Of a DNA stretch of 64,000 bases, positions 1 to 8,980 are shown piece after piece; position 1 is the first letter of the stretch, and each line of letters opens with the position of its first letter. Source of the DNA: Congregibacter litoralis KT71. GTDB lineage: Bacteria; Pseudomonadota; Gammaproteobacteria; Pseudomonadales; Halieaceae. The position numbers and the translations under genes are program-made. Below the pieces are notes generated by a model. That model saw nothing but the letters and a program-made list of their open reading frames with translations. It did no database searches and was not told the origin of the DNA. The stretch spans positions 3,236,928 through 3,300,927 of the forward strand of contig NZ_CM002299.1 in assembly GCF_000153125.2 (NCBI RefSeq), in the 5' to 3' direction.

Positions 1-24
1 AGAGCCTGAGAAAGGATAAAAAGC

Positions 25-201
25 TTGAAAGACAAAAAAAGTGCGGTGCGATGGCTGCTCCTGAGTCTGTTTTTATTGGTGATGGCGGTTATCCAGTTTA
101 TTCCCGGAGAAAGCACGCCCGGAGCGCCTGAATCACCCTCGTCACCCGCCTCCCCCATGGACGCACGATCCGACCATAACACTGGCGACGCAACGCCCTG
201 A
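25..201 (+). CDS. Small single-span membrane protein, unknown function
   Basis: A 58-residue ORF opens with TTG, eight bases after a good Shine-Dalgarno (AAAGGA, 11-16), and stops three bases before the cls start codon. The product begins MKDKKSAVRW, followed by one strongly hydrophobic helix (about residues 10-26) and then a Pro/Ser-rich, mildly acidic hydrophilic tail. A GTG at 46 is the only other in-frame start. An in-frame stop at 7-9 bounds the ORF, so it is not the tail of a longer gene. The spacing suggests translational coupling with cardiolipin synthase. I recognise no family; a role linked to Cls is only a positional guess. Confidence 0.5.
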   Translation: MKDKKSAVRWLLLSLFLLVMAVIQFIPGESTPGAPESPSSPASPMDARSDHNTGDATP

Positions 202-204
202 GCT

Positions 205-1641
205 ATGGATATCAGTTACAACCCAGAGATTATCGGCATCGTATTGGCGGTGGTGTACCTCGGGGCGATCCTTAGTGCCATCGATGCCATACTCCAGGCG
301 CGTACTGCCCAGGGCTCCATCGCCTGGGTGGTCTCATTGCTCACCCTGCCCTACGTCAGCGTGCCCCTATACCTGGTCTTCGGACGCAATAAATTCGACG
401 GCTACATTCAGGAACGGGAGCAGATAGAAGCCCGGGCAGAATCGCGCCTGCAAATTCCCCGAAGTGAACTCTTTGATTTTCAGGCGAGTGACGCGTCCGC
501 TGCCTTTTACCGCAGCCTTCATCGTCTGGCGAGGCTCCCCACGGTGCGGGGGAACACCGTTGAGCTTCTCATTGATGGCTACAACACCTTTGACAGCATA
601 GAGGCCGGTCTTCGGAGCGCCGAGCGTTACGTTCTTTTTCAGTTTTATATTATGCGCGATGACGCCCTCGGCAGACGCCTGGGCGAGGTTCTGGCAGCCA
701 AGGCCCGGGCCGGCGTTCGCGTCCATCTCCTCTACGACGAGGTGGGATCCCGAGGTTTTGACAAGACCACACTCTATCGCCAGCTCGAGGACGCCGGCGT
801 CGAACTCGCAGCCTTTAACACCACCCGCGGGCGACGAAACCGTTTTCAGCTCAACTTTCGCAACCATCGTAAAGTCGTTGTGGTCGACGGTGTCACCGCA
901 TGGATAGGCGGTCACAACGTTGGCGTGGAATACCTCAGTGAAGACAAAAAACGCGGCCCCTGGCGAGACACCCATGTAAAGATTCAGGGTCCTGCAGTCA
1001 TCGGCGCGGAACTCACCTTCGCGACGGACTGGCTATGGGCGCGGCGGGAGCAGCTGGACCTCAACTGGGAACTGTCCAGAGACGCAGGGGGGCCTTGTTC
1101 CGTGCTGCTGTTTCCCTCGGACCCGGCCAGCGAGTTTGACGAGGCCGGCCTGATGTTTCATCAGGTCATTACCCAGGCCCAGGATCGCATCTGGATCGCC
1201 AGTCCCTATTTTGTTCCGGACCGCGGGATTATTGCGGCGCTACAGCTGGCAGCGCTGCGGGGCGTTGATGTTCGGGTGATGATACCCGATAGAGCTGATG
1301 GTCCCGTGGTCGGCCTGGCAAACTGGTCCTTTACCCGGGAGCTGTTGCCCGCGGGGGTTGCCGTCTACCGCTACGAGCCCGCCTTCATGCACCAGAAAGT
1401 CCTATTGCTGGACCGAGAGCTTGCAGGCGTCGGGACGGCTAATTTTGATAACCGCTCCTTCCGGCTGAACTTTGAAATCACGGCGCTGGTTCACGACTCG
1501 AACTTTTGTGATGAAGTGGAAACCATGCTCTTGAATGACTTCGATAATTCACGGCTGGTGACCGCCGAAGAGCTGGCGGCTAAACCGTTCTGGTTTCCCC
1601 TGGCGATTGCCGCCGCGCGGCTGATGTCACCGGTTTTATAA
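205..1641 (+). CDS. cls: Cardiolipin synthase (phospholipase D family)
   Basis: Membrane phosphatidyltransferase that makes cardiolipin from phosphatidylglycerol. The 478-aa protein has two N-terminal hydrophobic segments (about 8-30 and 39-60), the PLDc_N anchor usual for ClsA-type enzymes. Two catalytic HKD motifs follow: H221-x-K223-x4-D228 (with GGHN after it) and H396-x-K398-x4-D403 (with GTANFDNRS after it). Length matches the family. The ATG at 205 lies three bases after the upstream small ORF. The stop overlaps the stop of the convergent gene within TTATAA (1636-1641). Which Cls paralogue (A, B or C) it is cannot be settled from sequence, though the membrane anchor favours ClsA type. 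Confidence 0.93.
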   Translation: MDISYNPEIIGIVLAVVYLGAILSAIDAILQARTAQGSIAWVVSLLTLPYVSVPLYLVFGRNKFDGYIQEREQIEARAESRLQIPRSELFDFQASDASAAFYRSLHRLARLPTVRGNTVELLIDGYNTFDSIEAGLRSAERYVLFQFYIMRDDALGRRLGEVLAAKARAGVRVHLLYDEVGSRGFDKTTLYRQLEDAGVELAAFNTTRGRRNRFQLNFRNHRKVVVVDGVTAWIGGHNVGVEYLSEDKKRGPWRDTHVKIQGPAVIGAELTFATDWLWARREQLDLNWELSRDAGGPCSVLLFPSDPASEFDEAGLMFHQVITQAQDRIWIASPYFVPDRGIIAALQLAALRGVDVRVMIPDRADGPVVGLANWSFTRELLPAGVAVYRYEPAFMHQKVLLLDRELAGVGTANFDNRSFRLNFEITALVHDSNFCDEVETMLLNDFDNSRLVTAEELAAKPFWFPLAIAAARLMSPVL

Positions 1642-3036
1642 GTCCTTTTGAGAAGGCCAGGCCCGCCGGTCGATATCCAGATCTGAAAAATCATCGGGAT
1701 TGAGGCGGGGAGCCTTGCCCGCGGCGAGCTGATCGTCATAATCCCGTAACAGTCGCAGCGCTAACTTGGACATCCACAGCAGGCCGATGAGATTCACCAC
1801 CCCGAGAAGCCCCATGGTCAGATCGGCAAAACCAAACACCGTGCCCAGATCCTGAGCCGCTCCCCAGAACACCAGGCCGAGTACCGTAATTCGGAACACG
1901 GCAAACAGCTTGCGGTTCGATTCACTGAAGTAATTCAGGGCATTCTCGCCGAGATAGTAGTTATACATGATAGAGCTGAAGGCAAACATCACCAGCGCGA
2001 TACTCACGAAGCTCCCACCCCAGGCACCAAGATGCTCCGCCAGGGCGCTTTGCGTGAGAGCCACTCCCGAAACGCCCGCATCGCCGGGTTGGTAAACATC
2101 CGAAAGCAGAATGATCAGCGCCGTACAGCTGCACATGACGATGGTGTCGATGAACACGCTGAACGCCTGCACAATCCCCTGATTGGCGGGATGGGGAACA
2201 AAGGCGACGGCCGCCACATTGGGCGCACTGCCCAGACCCGCCTCATTACTAAACAAGCCGCGCTTGACACCCTGCATGATGGCCACACCGATACCGCCGC
2301 CCAGTGCCGAATCGAGACCAAACGCGCTGCTGACAATCGTGGCAAAGGCCGCCGGAACCTCCTGAATGTTGATACCGATAACGAGGAGAGCGCAGGCGAA
2401 GTAGCTTACCGCCATCACGGGTACAACAATCTCGGAGACCGCGGCAATGCGCTGAATGCCTCCGAAAATCACAAAACCCAGAAATACGACAAGGGCCAGA
2501 CCGCTCGCCCAGGTAGGCACCCCGAAGGATACATCCAGGGACGTGGCAACCACATAGGACTGCACCGCGTTGAATCCAAAGCCAAAGGTGATCAATAACA
2601 GCAGCGAGTAAATGATCGCCAGGCCCCGCTGATTGATGCCCCGGGTCAGATAGTAGGCGGGTCCCCCCCGAAAACTGCCATCGGGTTCATAGCGTTTGTA
2701 CAGCTGTGCCAGGGAGCATTCAAAGAAACTGGTGGCCATTCCCATGAGACCAATGACCCACATCCAGAAAACGGCGCCGGGTCCCCCCAGGGTGATGGCG
2801 ACGGCGACGCCGGCAATGTTGCCACCGCCTACGCGACCGGCCACGCTGACCACCAGGGCCTGAAAAGAACTTACGTGCCCCTTTTCGTGATGTAGCGCAG
2901 AGCCGAGTACGGCGAACATGCGGCCAAAATACCGGAACTGCACAAACCGGGAGGCGACGGTGAAATAGAGACCGATGCCCACCAGCATAACAACCAGCAC
3001 CTTGCTCCAGAGAAGATCGCTCAGCATCGCCAACAT
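1636..3036 (-). CDS. Alanine/glycine:cation symporter (AGCS family)
   Basis: A 466-aa polytopic inner-membrane protein of the AGCS family, which imports alanine or glycine with sodium or protons. Family features include the glycine-rich GGPGAVFWMW segment, the FECSLAQLYKRY stretch near residue 105 and the KRGLFSNEAGLGSAPN motif at about 260-275. Roughly ten to eleven hydrophobic spans fit the family. It starts 15 bases after an NSS transporter gene and the two probably form one transcript together with the upstream aminopeptidase. Substrate specificity cannot be read from sequence. The stop overlaps cls convergently. Confidence 0.92.
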   Translation of the reverse strand: MLAMLSDLLWSKVLVVMLVGIGLYFTVASRFVQFRYFGRMFAVLGSALHHEKGHVSSFQALVVSVAGRVGGGNIAGVAVAITLGGPGAVFWMWVIGLMGMATSFFECSLAQLYKRYEPDGSFRGGPAYYLTRGINQRGLAIIYSLLLLITFGFGFNAVQSYVVATSLDVSFGVPTWASGLALVVFLGFVIFGGIQRIAAVSEIVVPVMAVSYFACALLVIGINIQEVPAAFATIVSSAFGLDSALGGGIGVAIMQGVKRGLFSNEAGLGSAPNVAAVAFVPHPANQGIVQAFSVFIDTIVMCSCTALIILLSDVYQPGDAGVSGVALTQSALAEHLGAWGGSFVSIALVMFAFSSIMYNYYLGENALNYFSESNRKLFAVFRITVLGLVFWGAAQDLGTVFGFADLTMGLLGVVNLIGLLWMSKLALRLLRDYDDQLAAGKAPRLNPDDFSDLDIDRRAWPSQKDL

Positions 3037-3051
3037 GGGGGTTCCCTGTGC

Positions 3052-4407
3052 TTAATCCGTAACGCCTAAAACGAAGATAACCAGCAGTGCCGGCGGTACG
3101 ACATAGCGGATCAGAAAGTACCAGATCGCATAACCCGTCTCGCCCAGGGTGGTGAACTCTTCCCGGGAAAACTCCCGGCGCATAAACCAACCCGCGAAAA
3201 TCGCGATGAACAATCCACCCAGGGGCAACAGTATCTGATTGGAAAAGTAATCCGCCGCATCATTGAAGTTCCGATCGCCCAGACGCAGCTCATCCATCAC
3301 GTTATAGGACAGAATGCTGAGAATGCTCAGCACGGCGATAGAGCCGACGACAATCATGGCGCTCTTGTGCCGGGAAACGCCGTAATGTTCCTCAATCCAG
3401 GCGTTCACTGATTCCACCAGTCCCACCATGGAGGTGATGCCCGCCGTAGCAAGCATGAGGAAGAACAACACCGCGAAAATATAGCCGCCGGGCATCTGGG
3501 CAAAGGCCACGGGCAGCGTCTGGAAGATCAAACCTGCGCCGGCGGCGGGATCAAGTCCGTAGTTAAAGACCGCGGGAAAAATCACCAGACCCGCCAGCAG
3601 TGCCACTCCCGTATCCGCGATCACGATAATCAGCACCGACTGGCTGATGGAAATACTCCGGGGCAGATAGGAGCCGTAGGTCATCATGCCGCCCATACCC
3701 ACACCGATGGAGAAAAACGCCTGCCCGATGGCGGCCAGTACCGTTGCGAAGCTCACCTTGCTGAAGTCCGGCGTAAACAACCAGGCCACGGCCTCACCGA
3801 AACCACCGGCAAAAACGTTGAAACCTGCCAATGCCACCAGCAGGGCAAACATCAGGGGCATCATAATGGTCACGGCTCGCTCGATGCCGTTTTTGACGCC
3901 GGCAAAAATGATCAGACCGGTAATGGCGAGACCCGCCAGGGTCCAGAAAAGCATGCCCCAATTGTCGCCGAGAACCGCGGTGAACTGCGCCTCGGCATTC
4001 AGGGCGTCGACATCGGCAAAGCCCGTAGTGATTGCCTTGTACAGGTACCAGAGCACCCAGCCCACCACCACGGAATACACTATTTCAATGGTAAAGGCGG
4101 CGAGCAATCCCATGCCCCCCACCCAGCGCCACTGGGAGCTGCGCCCGCTCTCCCTGGCGACATTGTCCATGGCAATAGGCGGAGCCGCATCGCCCCGCCG
4201 CCCGATCATCAACTCGGCCATGAGGATAGGCACCCCGATGAGGAAGGCGCAGCCCAGGTAAATGAGAACAAAAGCAGCACCACCGTTCTCCCCGGTGACA
4301 TAGGGGAAGCGCCAGATGTTGCCAAGGCCGACGGCAAAACCCACCGAGGCCATAAGAAATGCAAAGCGAGAAGTCCAGTGCGAATGAGCACCGCCGGCAG
4401 CCGCCAT
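3052..4407 (-). CDS. Sodium-dependent amino-acid transporter (NSS/SNF family)
   Basis: A 451-aa member of the neurotransmitter:sodium symporter family. The N-terminus carries the diagnostic segment WTSRFAFLMASVGFAVGLGN followed by IWRFPYVTGENGGAAF, i.e. the unwound TM1 that holds sodium and substrate, with a second GxGxGG-like region near 220-230 (GVGMGG). Length is typical of bacterial members with 11-12 spans such as Tyt1 or MhsT. It probably imports a neutral or aromatic amino acid with sodium, which suits a marine organism. It lies between the aminopeptidase gene (102-base gap) and the AGCS symporter (15-base gap), suggesting a peptide or amino-acid use cluster. Confidence 0.92.
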   Translation of the reverse strand: MAAAGGAHSHWTSRFAFLMASVGFAVGLGNIWRFPYVTGENGGAAFVLIYLGCAFLIGVPILMAELMIGRRGDAAPPIAMDNVARESGRSSQWRWVGGMGLLAAFTIEIVYSVVVGWVLWYLYKAITTGFADVDALNAEAQFTAVLGDNWGMLFWTLAGLAITGLIIFAGVKNGIERAVTIMMPLMFALLVALAGFNVFAGGFGEAVAWLFTPDFSKVSFATVLAAIGQAFFSIGVGMGGMMTYGSYLPRSISISQSVLIIVIADTGVALLAGLVIFPAVFNYGLDPAAGAGLIFQTLPVAFAQMPGGYIFAVLFFLMLATAGITSMVGLVESVNAWIEEHYGVSRHKSAMIVVGSIAVLSILSILSYNVMDELRLGDRNFNDAADYFSNQILLPLGGLFIAIFAGWFMRREFSREEFTTLGETGYAIWYFLIRYVVPPALLVIFVLGVTD

Positions 4408-4509
4408 AGTAAAACTCCGAACGTGGGTCAGCGTCGCAGTCTACACAAAAGCGTGCGGCGCTTCAGCCAGCTTGGGGAGGGAACACACCGCCCGATACGA
4501 TACCCGGAA

Positions 4510-6321
4510 TCAGGAAAGGGGCCGGGTGGCAGCACGCAACCAATCGCGGTCGTCAGTATGCTCCAGACGCTCCATGATCTCTTCAGCTACCCGGAGGTGG
4601 TAGTCATCAATCCACTGACGTTCTTCAGGGCTCAACAGGCTGCTATCAATCAAACGTCGGTCAAAGGGCACCAGGGTCAGGGCGTCAAACTCCAGCATGG
4701 GAACTTCCCCGGACGCCGTCTCTGCCTCGCGAACGACACAGAGATTTTCGCAACGGATGCCAAAGGCCCCATCGCGGTAGTAACCGGGCTCATTACTCAC
4801 AATCATGCCCGGAGCCAGGGGAGTTCTATTCCATGCCTTGGCAATGCGCTGGGGGCCCTCATGCACACCCAGAAAGGCGCCCACGCCGTGGCCCGTCCCG
4901 TGATCGTAATCGCGCCCGGTCTGCCACAGATGCTGTCGCGCCAGAACATCAAGGTGCGTGCCGGTGGTTCCCCGGGGAAAGCGCGCTCGATCAAGGGAGA
5001 TATGTCCCTTGAGCACCAGGGTGAAAAGCTCACGCATTTCCTGGCTGGGTTCGCCGATGGCAATGGTGCGCGTAATATCTGTCGTGCCGTCGGAATACTG
5101 CCCGCCACTATCGACCAGATACAAACTGTCGGGAACCAGGGGCGCAGGAGTGCTATCGAGGTGGTTGTAATGGCACATGGCCCCGTTGGCCGCGGAGGCA
5201 GAGATGGAATCAAAGGAAAGTTCATGGAAGTGCTTTCCCTCGGCCCGAAACGCTTCCAGGCGTTCTGCTACCAACCCTTCGTCGTGATAGCGGCCCGCGG
5301 CAACTTCGCCGTCGAGCCACGCGAGAAAGCGAATTTCAGCGACCGCGTCGCGTCGGTGAGCTTCCCGGGCACCGGCCACTTCCACTGTGTTCTTGCAGGC
5401 CTTGGGCAACAGGACGGGATCCTCTCCCGACAGCAGCGTTGCACCTCCCTCTTCCAGACACTGCTGGGACCAGGCGTTCGCCGTCGTGGGATCGGCGAGA
5501 ACGGTTTTTCCGGCGTAGCCCGAAAGCACGCGACCTGCCTCATCTTCGGCAATGATGGAAACGCCGGGGCCCGTGTGCTCATGAAATCCTTCGGGGATTC
5601 GCCGCTCATCGACGAGCAACTGCACATGGCCATTGGATTCAAGAAGCGCGCAGCCAAGGAGCACGGGCATGCGGGGCACATCGCGGCCCCGGACGTTCAA
5701 TAGCCAGCTGATGGAATCCGGTGCGAATATCAGCGCTGCGTCCGCACCCGCCTCCGCAACCGCTTTACCCAGGCGCTCCCGCTTGCTCAGACTGTGCTCT
5801 CCCGTGAAAGACTCCTCTAAAAGCAGTGCCTCCTTGATCAGGGGTGCGGGTCGCGTGGTCCAGCAGCGGTCGATGGGGTTATCCGTGCTGAGCACAATCT
5901 GGATATCCGCCTTGCTCAAAGCTTCTTGCGCTTCCCGATACCAGTCGAGGGTGCACATCCGGGGATCGATCAGCACCTTGCTCCCCGCCGCGAGATGTTC
6001 GCTCAGCCACTGCAGGGGCGGCTCTTCCAAGAGCTGGCGATACTGGTACTCCTCCCCGTCGACCTGCCGTCGCACCTGCACCGTGTAGCGTCCATCGGTA
6101 AAAATCGCTGCATCGTTCGCCGTGACAATCGCCATGCCCGCGGACCCCGTGAAGTCCGTCAACCACCGCAGACGTTCGTTGTGGGCGGGAATGTATTCCC
6201 CCAGATATTCATCGGCCCGGGGGATACACAGGGCATCCACACCGCGACGGGCGAGTTCTTCTCGCAGGGTGGCGAGCTTCGCTCTTTGATCTGTGCCGCC
6301 CAGGGCTGCCGGTGCCGTCAT
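4510..6321 (-). CDS. Xaa-Pro aminopeptidase, large form (M24B)
   Basis: A 603-aa metallopeptidase that removes an N-terminal residue ahead of proline. It has two creatinase-type N-terminal domains (about 1-310) and a pita-bread catalytic domain (about 315-540). The five metal ligands are visible: D404 and D415 (DSGGQYSDGTTDITRT), H478 (HGTGHGVG), E511 (NEPGYY) and E525 (RCENLC). A C-terminal extension of about 60 residues is usual for the 600-aa APP/XPNPEP1-like form, as distinct from the 440-aa E. coli PepP. No signal peptide is seen, so it is likely cytosolic. It starts three bases after the rubredoxin stop codon, so the two are probably co-transcribed. Confidence 0.93.
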   Translation of the reverse strand: MTAPAALGGTDQRAKLATLREELARRGVDALCIPRADEYLGEYIPAHNERLRWLTDFTGSAGMAIVTANDAAIFTDGRYTVQVRRQVDGEEYQYRQLLEEPPLQWLSEHLAAGSKVLIDPRMCTLDWYREAQEALSKADIQIVLSTDNPIDRCWTTRPAPLIKEALLLEESFTGEHSLSKRERLGKAVAEAGADAALIFAPDSISWLLNVRGRDVPRMPVLLGCALLESNGHVQLLVDERRIPEGFHEHTGPGVSIIAEDEAGRVLSGYAGKTVLADPTTANAWSQQCLEEGGATLLSGEDPVLLPKACKNTVEVAGAREAHRRDAVAEIRFLAWLDGEVAAGRYHDEGLVAERLEAFRAEGKHFHELSFDSISASAANGAMCHYNHLDSTPAPLVPDSLYLVDSGGQYSDGTTDITRTIAIGEPSQEMRELFTLVLKGHISLDRARFPRGTTGTHLDVLARQHLWQTGRDYDHGTGHGVGAFLGVHEGPQRIAKAWNRTPLAPGMIVSNEPGYYRDGAFGIRCENLCVVREAETASGEVPMLEFDALTLVPFDRRLIDSSLLSPEERQWIDDYHLRVAEEIMERLEHTDDRDWLRAATRPLS

Positions 6322-6324
6322 GAT

Positions 6325-6498
6325 TCAGACTTGCTCGAAGTCTTCTTTGCCAACACCACAGTCGGGGCACAGCCAGTCTTCGGGTACATCCTCCCAGAGG
6401 GTTCCCGCGGGAATGCCATCATCAGGCCAGCCCTCGGCTTCGTCATAGATCAGGCCACAGACAATGCATTCAAACTTGCGAAAGGACTGCTCACTCAT
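6325..6498 (-). CDS. Rubredoxin
   Basis: A 57-aa iron protein that shuttles single electrons. It has the two rubredoxin knuckles, CIVCG at residues 11-15 and CPDCG at 44-48, and the conserved core between them (YDEAEGWPDDGIPAGT, then W and P before the second pair). All four iron-binding cysteines are present. It starts with ATG and stops three bases before the aminopeptidase gene; gspN ends 54 bases upstream. No alkane hydroxylase or rubredoxin reductase gene is visible in the window, so the redox partner is unknown. Confidence 0.95.
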   Translation of the reverse strand: MSEQSFRKFECIVCGLIYDEAEGWPDDGIPAGTLWEDVPEDWLCPDCGVGKEDFEQV

Positions 6499-6552
6499 GG
6501 TGCTTTGGTCTCCGGGTACGTCATAAAAAGGATTAGGGTTGTGGACAGGGGT

Positions 6553-7314
6553 CTAAGGACCCTGCGCGACCTCTCCGTCAAGGCGCAGACGGTAGCCATT
6601 TTCTTCCGGGCTGGCAATGAGGGATAGGGCCTGGGCAAGCTCAGCGTCCAGAGCCTGCCCCGGACTTTCTATACGCAGATCGATGGTAAAGCGTTTCTGA
6701 TCAAGGTCCACGACGCCGGAAGCCTCCACCGGACCGGCCAGGGTAACGACATCGGCGATCACCTGCTGCTCCACCGGGCTGGTGATGCTCGCCGCGTAGC
6801 TGCCGAGTACATGGACACCCCGGGGCGACTGCCAGGCAGCGCCCTGCCAGACCAGACGGCCCTCAGCGGATAGCAGGTCGCTGCGGGTAACCCGTAGTTC
6901 ATCGAAGAGGAGCTCAAGACGTCCCGTAAGTTCTACGGGCAGCAGCCGCTGGAGCAGCGCGGCATCCAGACTCACATCGAGATCCTCAATGATCAGCACA
7001 TCACCGGCAACGCTGAGTTCCAGCGTTCCCCGTTGCTCACCCCAGGCACTGCGAAGATGCACTTTGGGCGAGAGCGTCACCAGGCTCATGAGATCCAGGG
7101 TCCAGTTGACCTCCCCCAAATGCAGATACCCCCCCGGTGTCTGGACCCGCGCACGCATGGCACTTCCATGACCCAGGGTTCCACTCATTGCCGATAACTG
7201 TACTTGCTGGGAATTCAATACATAGCTGAGCACACGGGCCGGTGTCTGCAAGCTGGCAAGAAGCAAAAGAAGCAAGGCACCCAGGAATGCCCCTGACCAC
7301 AGCAGGGGCCTCAT
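6553..7314 (-). CDS. gspN: Type II secretion system protein N
   Basis: Last gene of the gspC-N operon; 253 aa. An N-terminal hydrophobic segment (about residues 5-22) anchors a periplasmic domain. GspN is a variably present inner-membrane T2SS component; its exact role in the machine is not well settled. The start overlaps the gspM stop by four bases (ATGA). Identification rests on position after gspM, length and the general GspN pattern (LSGTLGHGSAMRAR, then repeated short beta-rich segments). Sequence conservation in this family is low. Confidence 0.85.
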   Translation of the reverse strand: MRPLLWSGAFLGALLLLLLASLQTPARVLSYVLNSQQVQLSAMSGTLGHGSAMRARVQTPGGYLHLGEVNWTLDLMSLVTLSPKVHLRSAWGEQRGTLELSVAGDVLIIEDLDVSLDAALLQRLLPVELTGRLELLFDELRVTRSDLLSAEGRLVWQGAAWQSPRGVHVLGSYAASITSPVEQQVIADVVTLAGPVEASGVVDLDQKRFTIDLRIESPGQALDAELAQALSLIASPEENGYRLRLDGEVAQGP

Positions 7315-7790
7315 GGTCCGGCAGCGACCCGAAGCGTCGCACTCACGGTGCCCGCGGTGCTTGTCTGGCTCAGGGATAGATCATCCACACGCAGGCCCTG
7401 TGTCGTCTCCAACTCGTGGATCCAGCGAAGCAGCGCATCCAGGGGAGCAGACTCAAAGCGCAGCTGCACGGAACCCTGGCTGTTGGGCTGCAATCGACTT
7501 ACCCGGAGCGCGTAGCGACCGGCACTCTGATTCAGCGATGCGCTGAGATTCGCAGACCGCGTACCGCGGGTACTCCCTTCGGTGTCTTCTAGAGCGCGAA
7601 TTTCCGTGGCCATGGCATCCACGCGAAGTAATGCCTCAGCGGTCGCCGTGTTGCGGGCAGCCAAATCCGCCCGGGCCTGCCCCAGGGGCTGAATAACAAA
7701 CACGCCCAGAAGGTAAAGCGTGACCACCAGGGCCATGGCAAGAAGCGCCAGCTGCTCTCGGAGGGTGTAGCGTTCGAACCAGTCTTTCAT
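7311..7790 (-). CDS. gspM: Type II secretion system protein M
   Basis: A 159-aa inner-membrane assembly-platform protein with a short cytoplasmic N-terminus (KDWFERYTLREQ), one membrane helix at about 12-34, a periplasmic coiled-coil-like segment (about 35-75) and a small ferredoxin-like domain. The opening W-x5-LREQ pattern is typical of GspM. It partners GspL, whose gene directly precedes it with a 4-base overlap. Length is normal. Confidence 0.92.
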   Translation of the reverse strand: MKDWFERYTLREQLALLAMALVVTLYLLGVFVIQPLGQARADLAARNTATAEALLRVDAMATEIRALEDTEGSTRGTRSANLSASLNQSAGRYALRVSRLQPNSQGSVQLRFESAPLDALLRWIHELETTQGLRVDDLSLSQTSTAGTVSATLRVAAGP

Positions 7791-8980
7791 GGACGCTCTC
7801 CTATGCGCAGTCGAGCGCGAACGCGATCACCGCTGCGCGAAGAGCTTTCGAGACTGGCGCTTAAACCGGCTGCCTCCAGCGACCCGCGCAAAGATTCCAC
7901 CTCAGCAAAATTCGCCGTCAACAGGTTTACCCGCAACTCTGCATTCCTCTGGCTGTAGCTCAGACTCGCCAGCACCGTATCCTCCTGAGGCGAAAGTGCG
8001 GCCCCCAGAGGCGCAAGAAGTCCGGTGAACGTGCCCCCGGTAGCACCCCCTCGCAAACCATCCAGCTGGCGGCGTAACTGCTTTTCAGCATCGACGATCG
8101 CTCCGCGGGGATTGATACCGCGGTACACCGTTTCAATTTCCTGGCGCAGGACGAGGTTTTCCCGCTGAAGCCGCTTGAGATCCAACCATCCGGAAGCCAG
8201 GTGCACGGACAGCGCAAGGAGAAGCAGGGCAGCGATGGCCCGCCACTCCCGCCACCATCGCCCGTAGGGTAACTGGGGTGCGAATTCGCCCTGGAGCAGA
8301 TTGAGCTGGGAGCGGCCGTCCTCGCTGAGGAGAAGCGCTTCTTCAAGCCCGCCCCGGCGCCATTGCAGATCGAGGTCCTCCAGCGCCGCGAGAATATTTT
8401 CACCGACGGCATCCTGTTCGCCGTATACCAGCACGCGCTCCGGTGGGGCGTCGTCCCGCAGGGCGCCAAGGAGCGCGGGCAGCAGGCTATTCTCCACGCG
8501 GGTCCCCTCCTGCAAACCATAGCGCAGCAGCGTGGTCTCGGCCTCGATGACAAGGGTCCATTCTCCGGCGGACCAGGGGAGTAAAAGGGGCTCGGGAATC
8601 CAGGGAACCTGTCGGGCAAAGACGTCCAGCTGTGTTTCCCAATGGTGCATCAGCTGTTTGTCGACCATCCCCACGCCATAGCGTGTCTTGTCTACGGCCC
8701 GGCGCGCAAAGTGCACGTCTTCAATATTGTCCGTAAGGGATTCTTCGAGCATGAAAGGCAGGGAAGCTTCCAGATGCTTTTTTTCCTCGGGACTCACGGT
8801 CAGGGCTTGCAGGCGCACATCCCCGCCGGGGGCTGCGAACACTATTCCGTGGTCCCGCTCTCCCAGGCACAGGCTCAGGCGCTCGCGCGCCCCATCCTCA
8901 TCCAGCGCGTGGAGGACACCGGCGTCCAACCAGAAGAGCTGATCTTCACGAAGACAGATGACGCTCAGGTTTTTGTTCAC
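7787..8980 (-). CDS. gspL: Type II secretion system protein L
   Basis: A 397-aa bitopic protein that recruits the GspE ATPase to the membrane. The N-terminal ~240 residues form the cytoplasmic actin-like domain, one membrane helix follows at about 248-266 (AIAALLLLALSVHLASGWL), then a coiled segment and a periplasmic ferredoxin-like domain that pairs with GspM. Gene order and 4-base overlaps with gspK and gspM support the call. Length matches the family. Confidence 0.93.
   Translation of the reverse strand: MNKNLSVICLREDQLFWLDAGVLHALDEDGARERLSLCLGERDHGIVFAAPGGDVRLQALTVSPEEKKHLEASLPFMLEESLTDNIEDVHFARRAVDKTRYGVGMVDKQLMHHWETQLDVFARQVPWIPEPLLLPWSAGEWTLVIEAETTLLRYGLQEGTRVENSLLPALLGALRDDAPPERVLVYGEQDAVGENILAALEDLDLQWRRGGLEEALLLSEDGRSQLNLLQGEFAPQLPYGRWWREWRAIAALLLLALSVHLASGWLDLKRLQRENLVLRQEIETVYRGINPRGAIVDAEKQLRRQLDGLRGGATGGTFTGLLAPLGAALSPQEDTVLASLSYSQRNAELRVNLLTANFAEVESLRGSLEAAGLSASLESSSRSGDRVRARLRIGERP

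Noticed and set aside
2032..2598. 188-codon plus-strand ORF antisense to the AGCS symporter
   Set aside because: Rich in polar residues from reverse-strand reading of membrane codons; no support.
4378..5703. 441-codon plus-strand ORF antisense to the Xaa-Pro aminopeptidase gene
   Set aside because: Antisense to a clear peptidase gene and without any domain.
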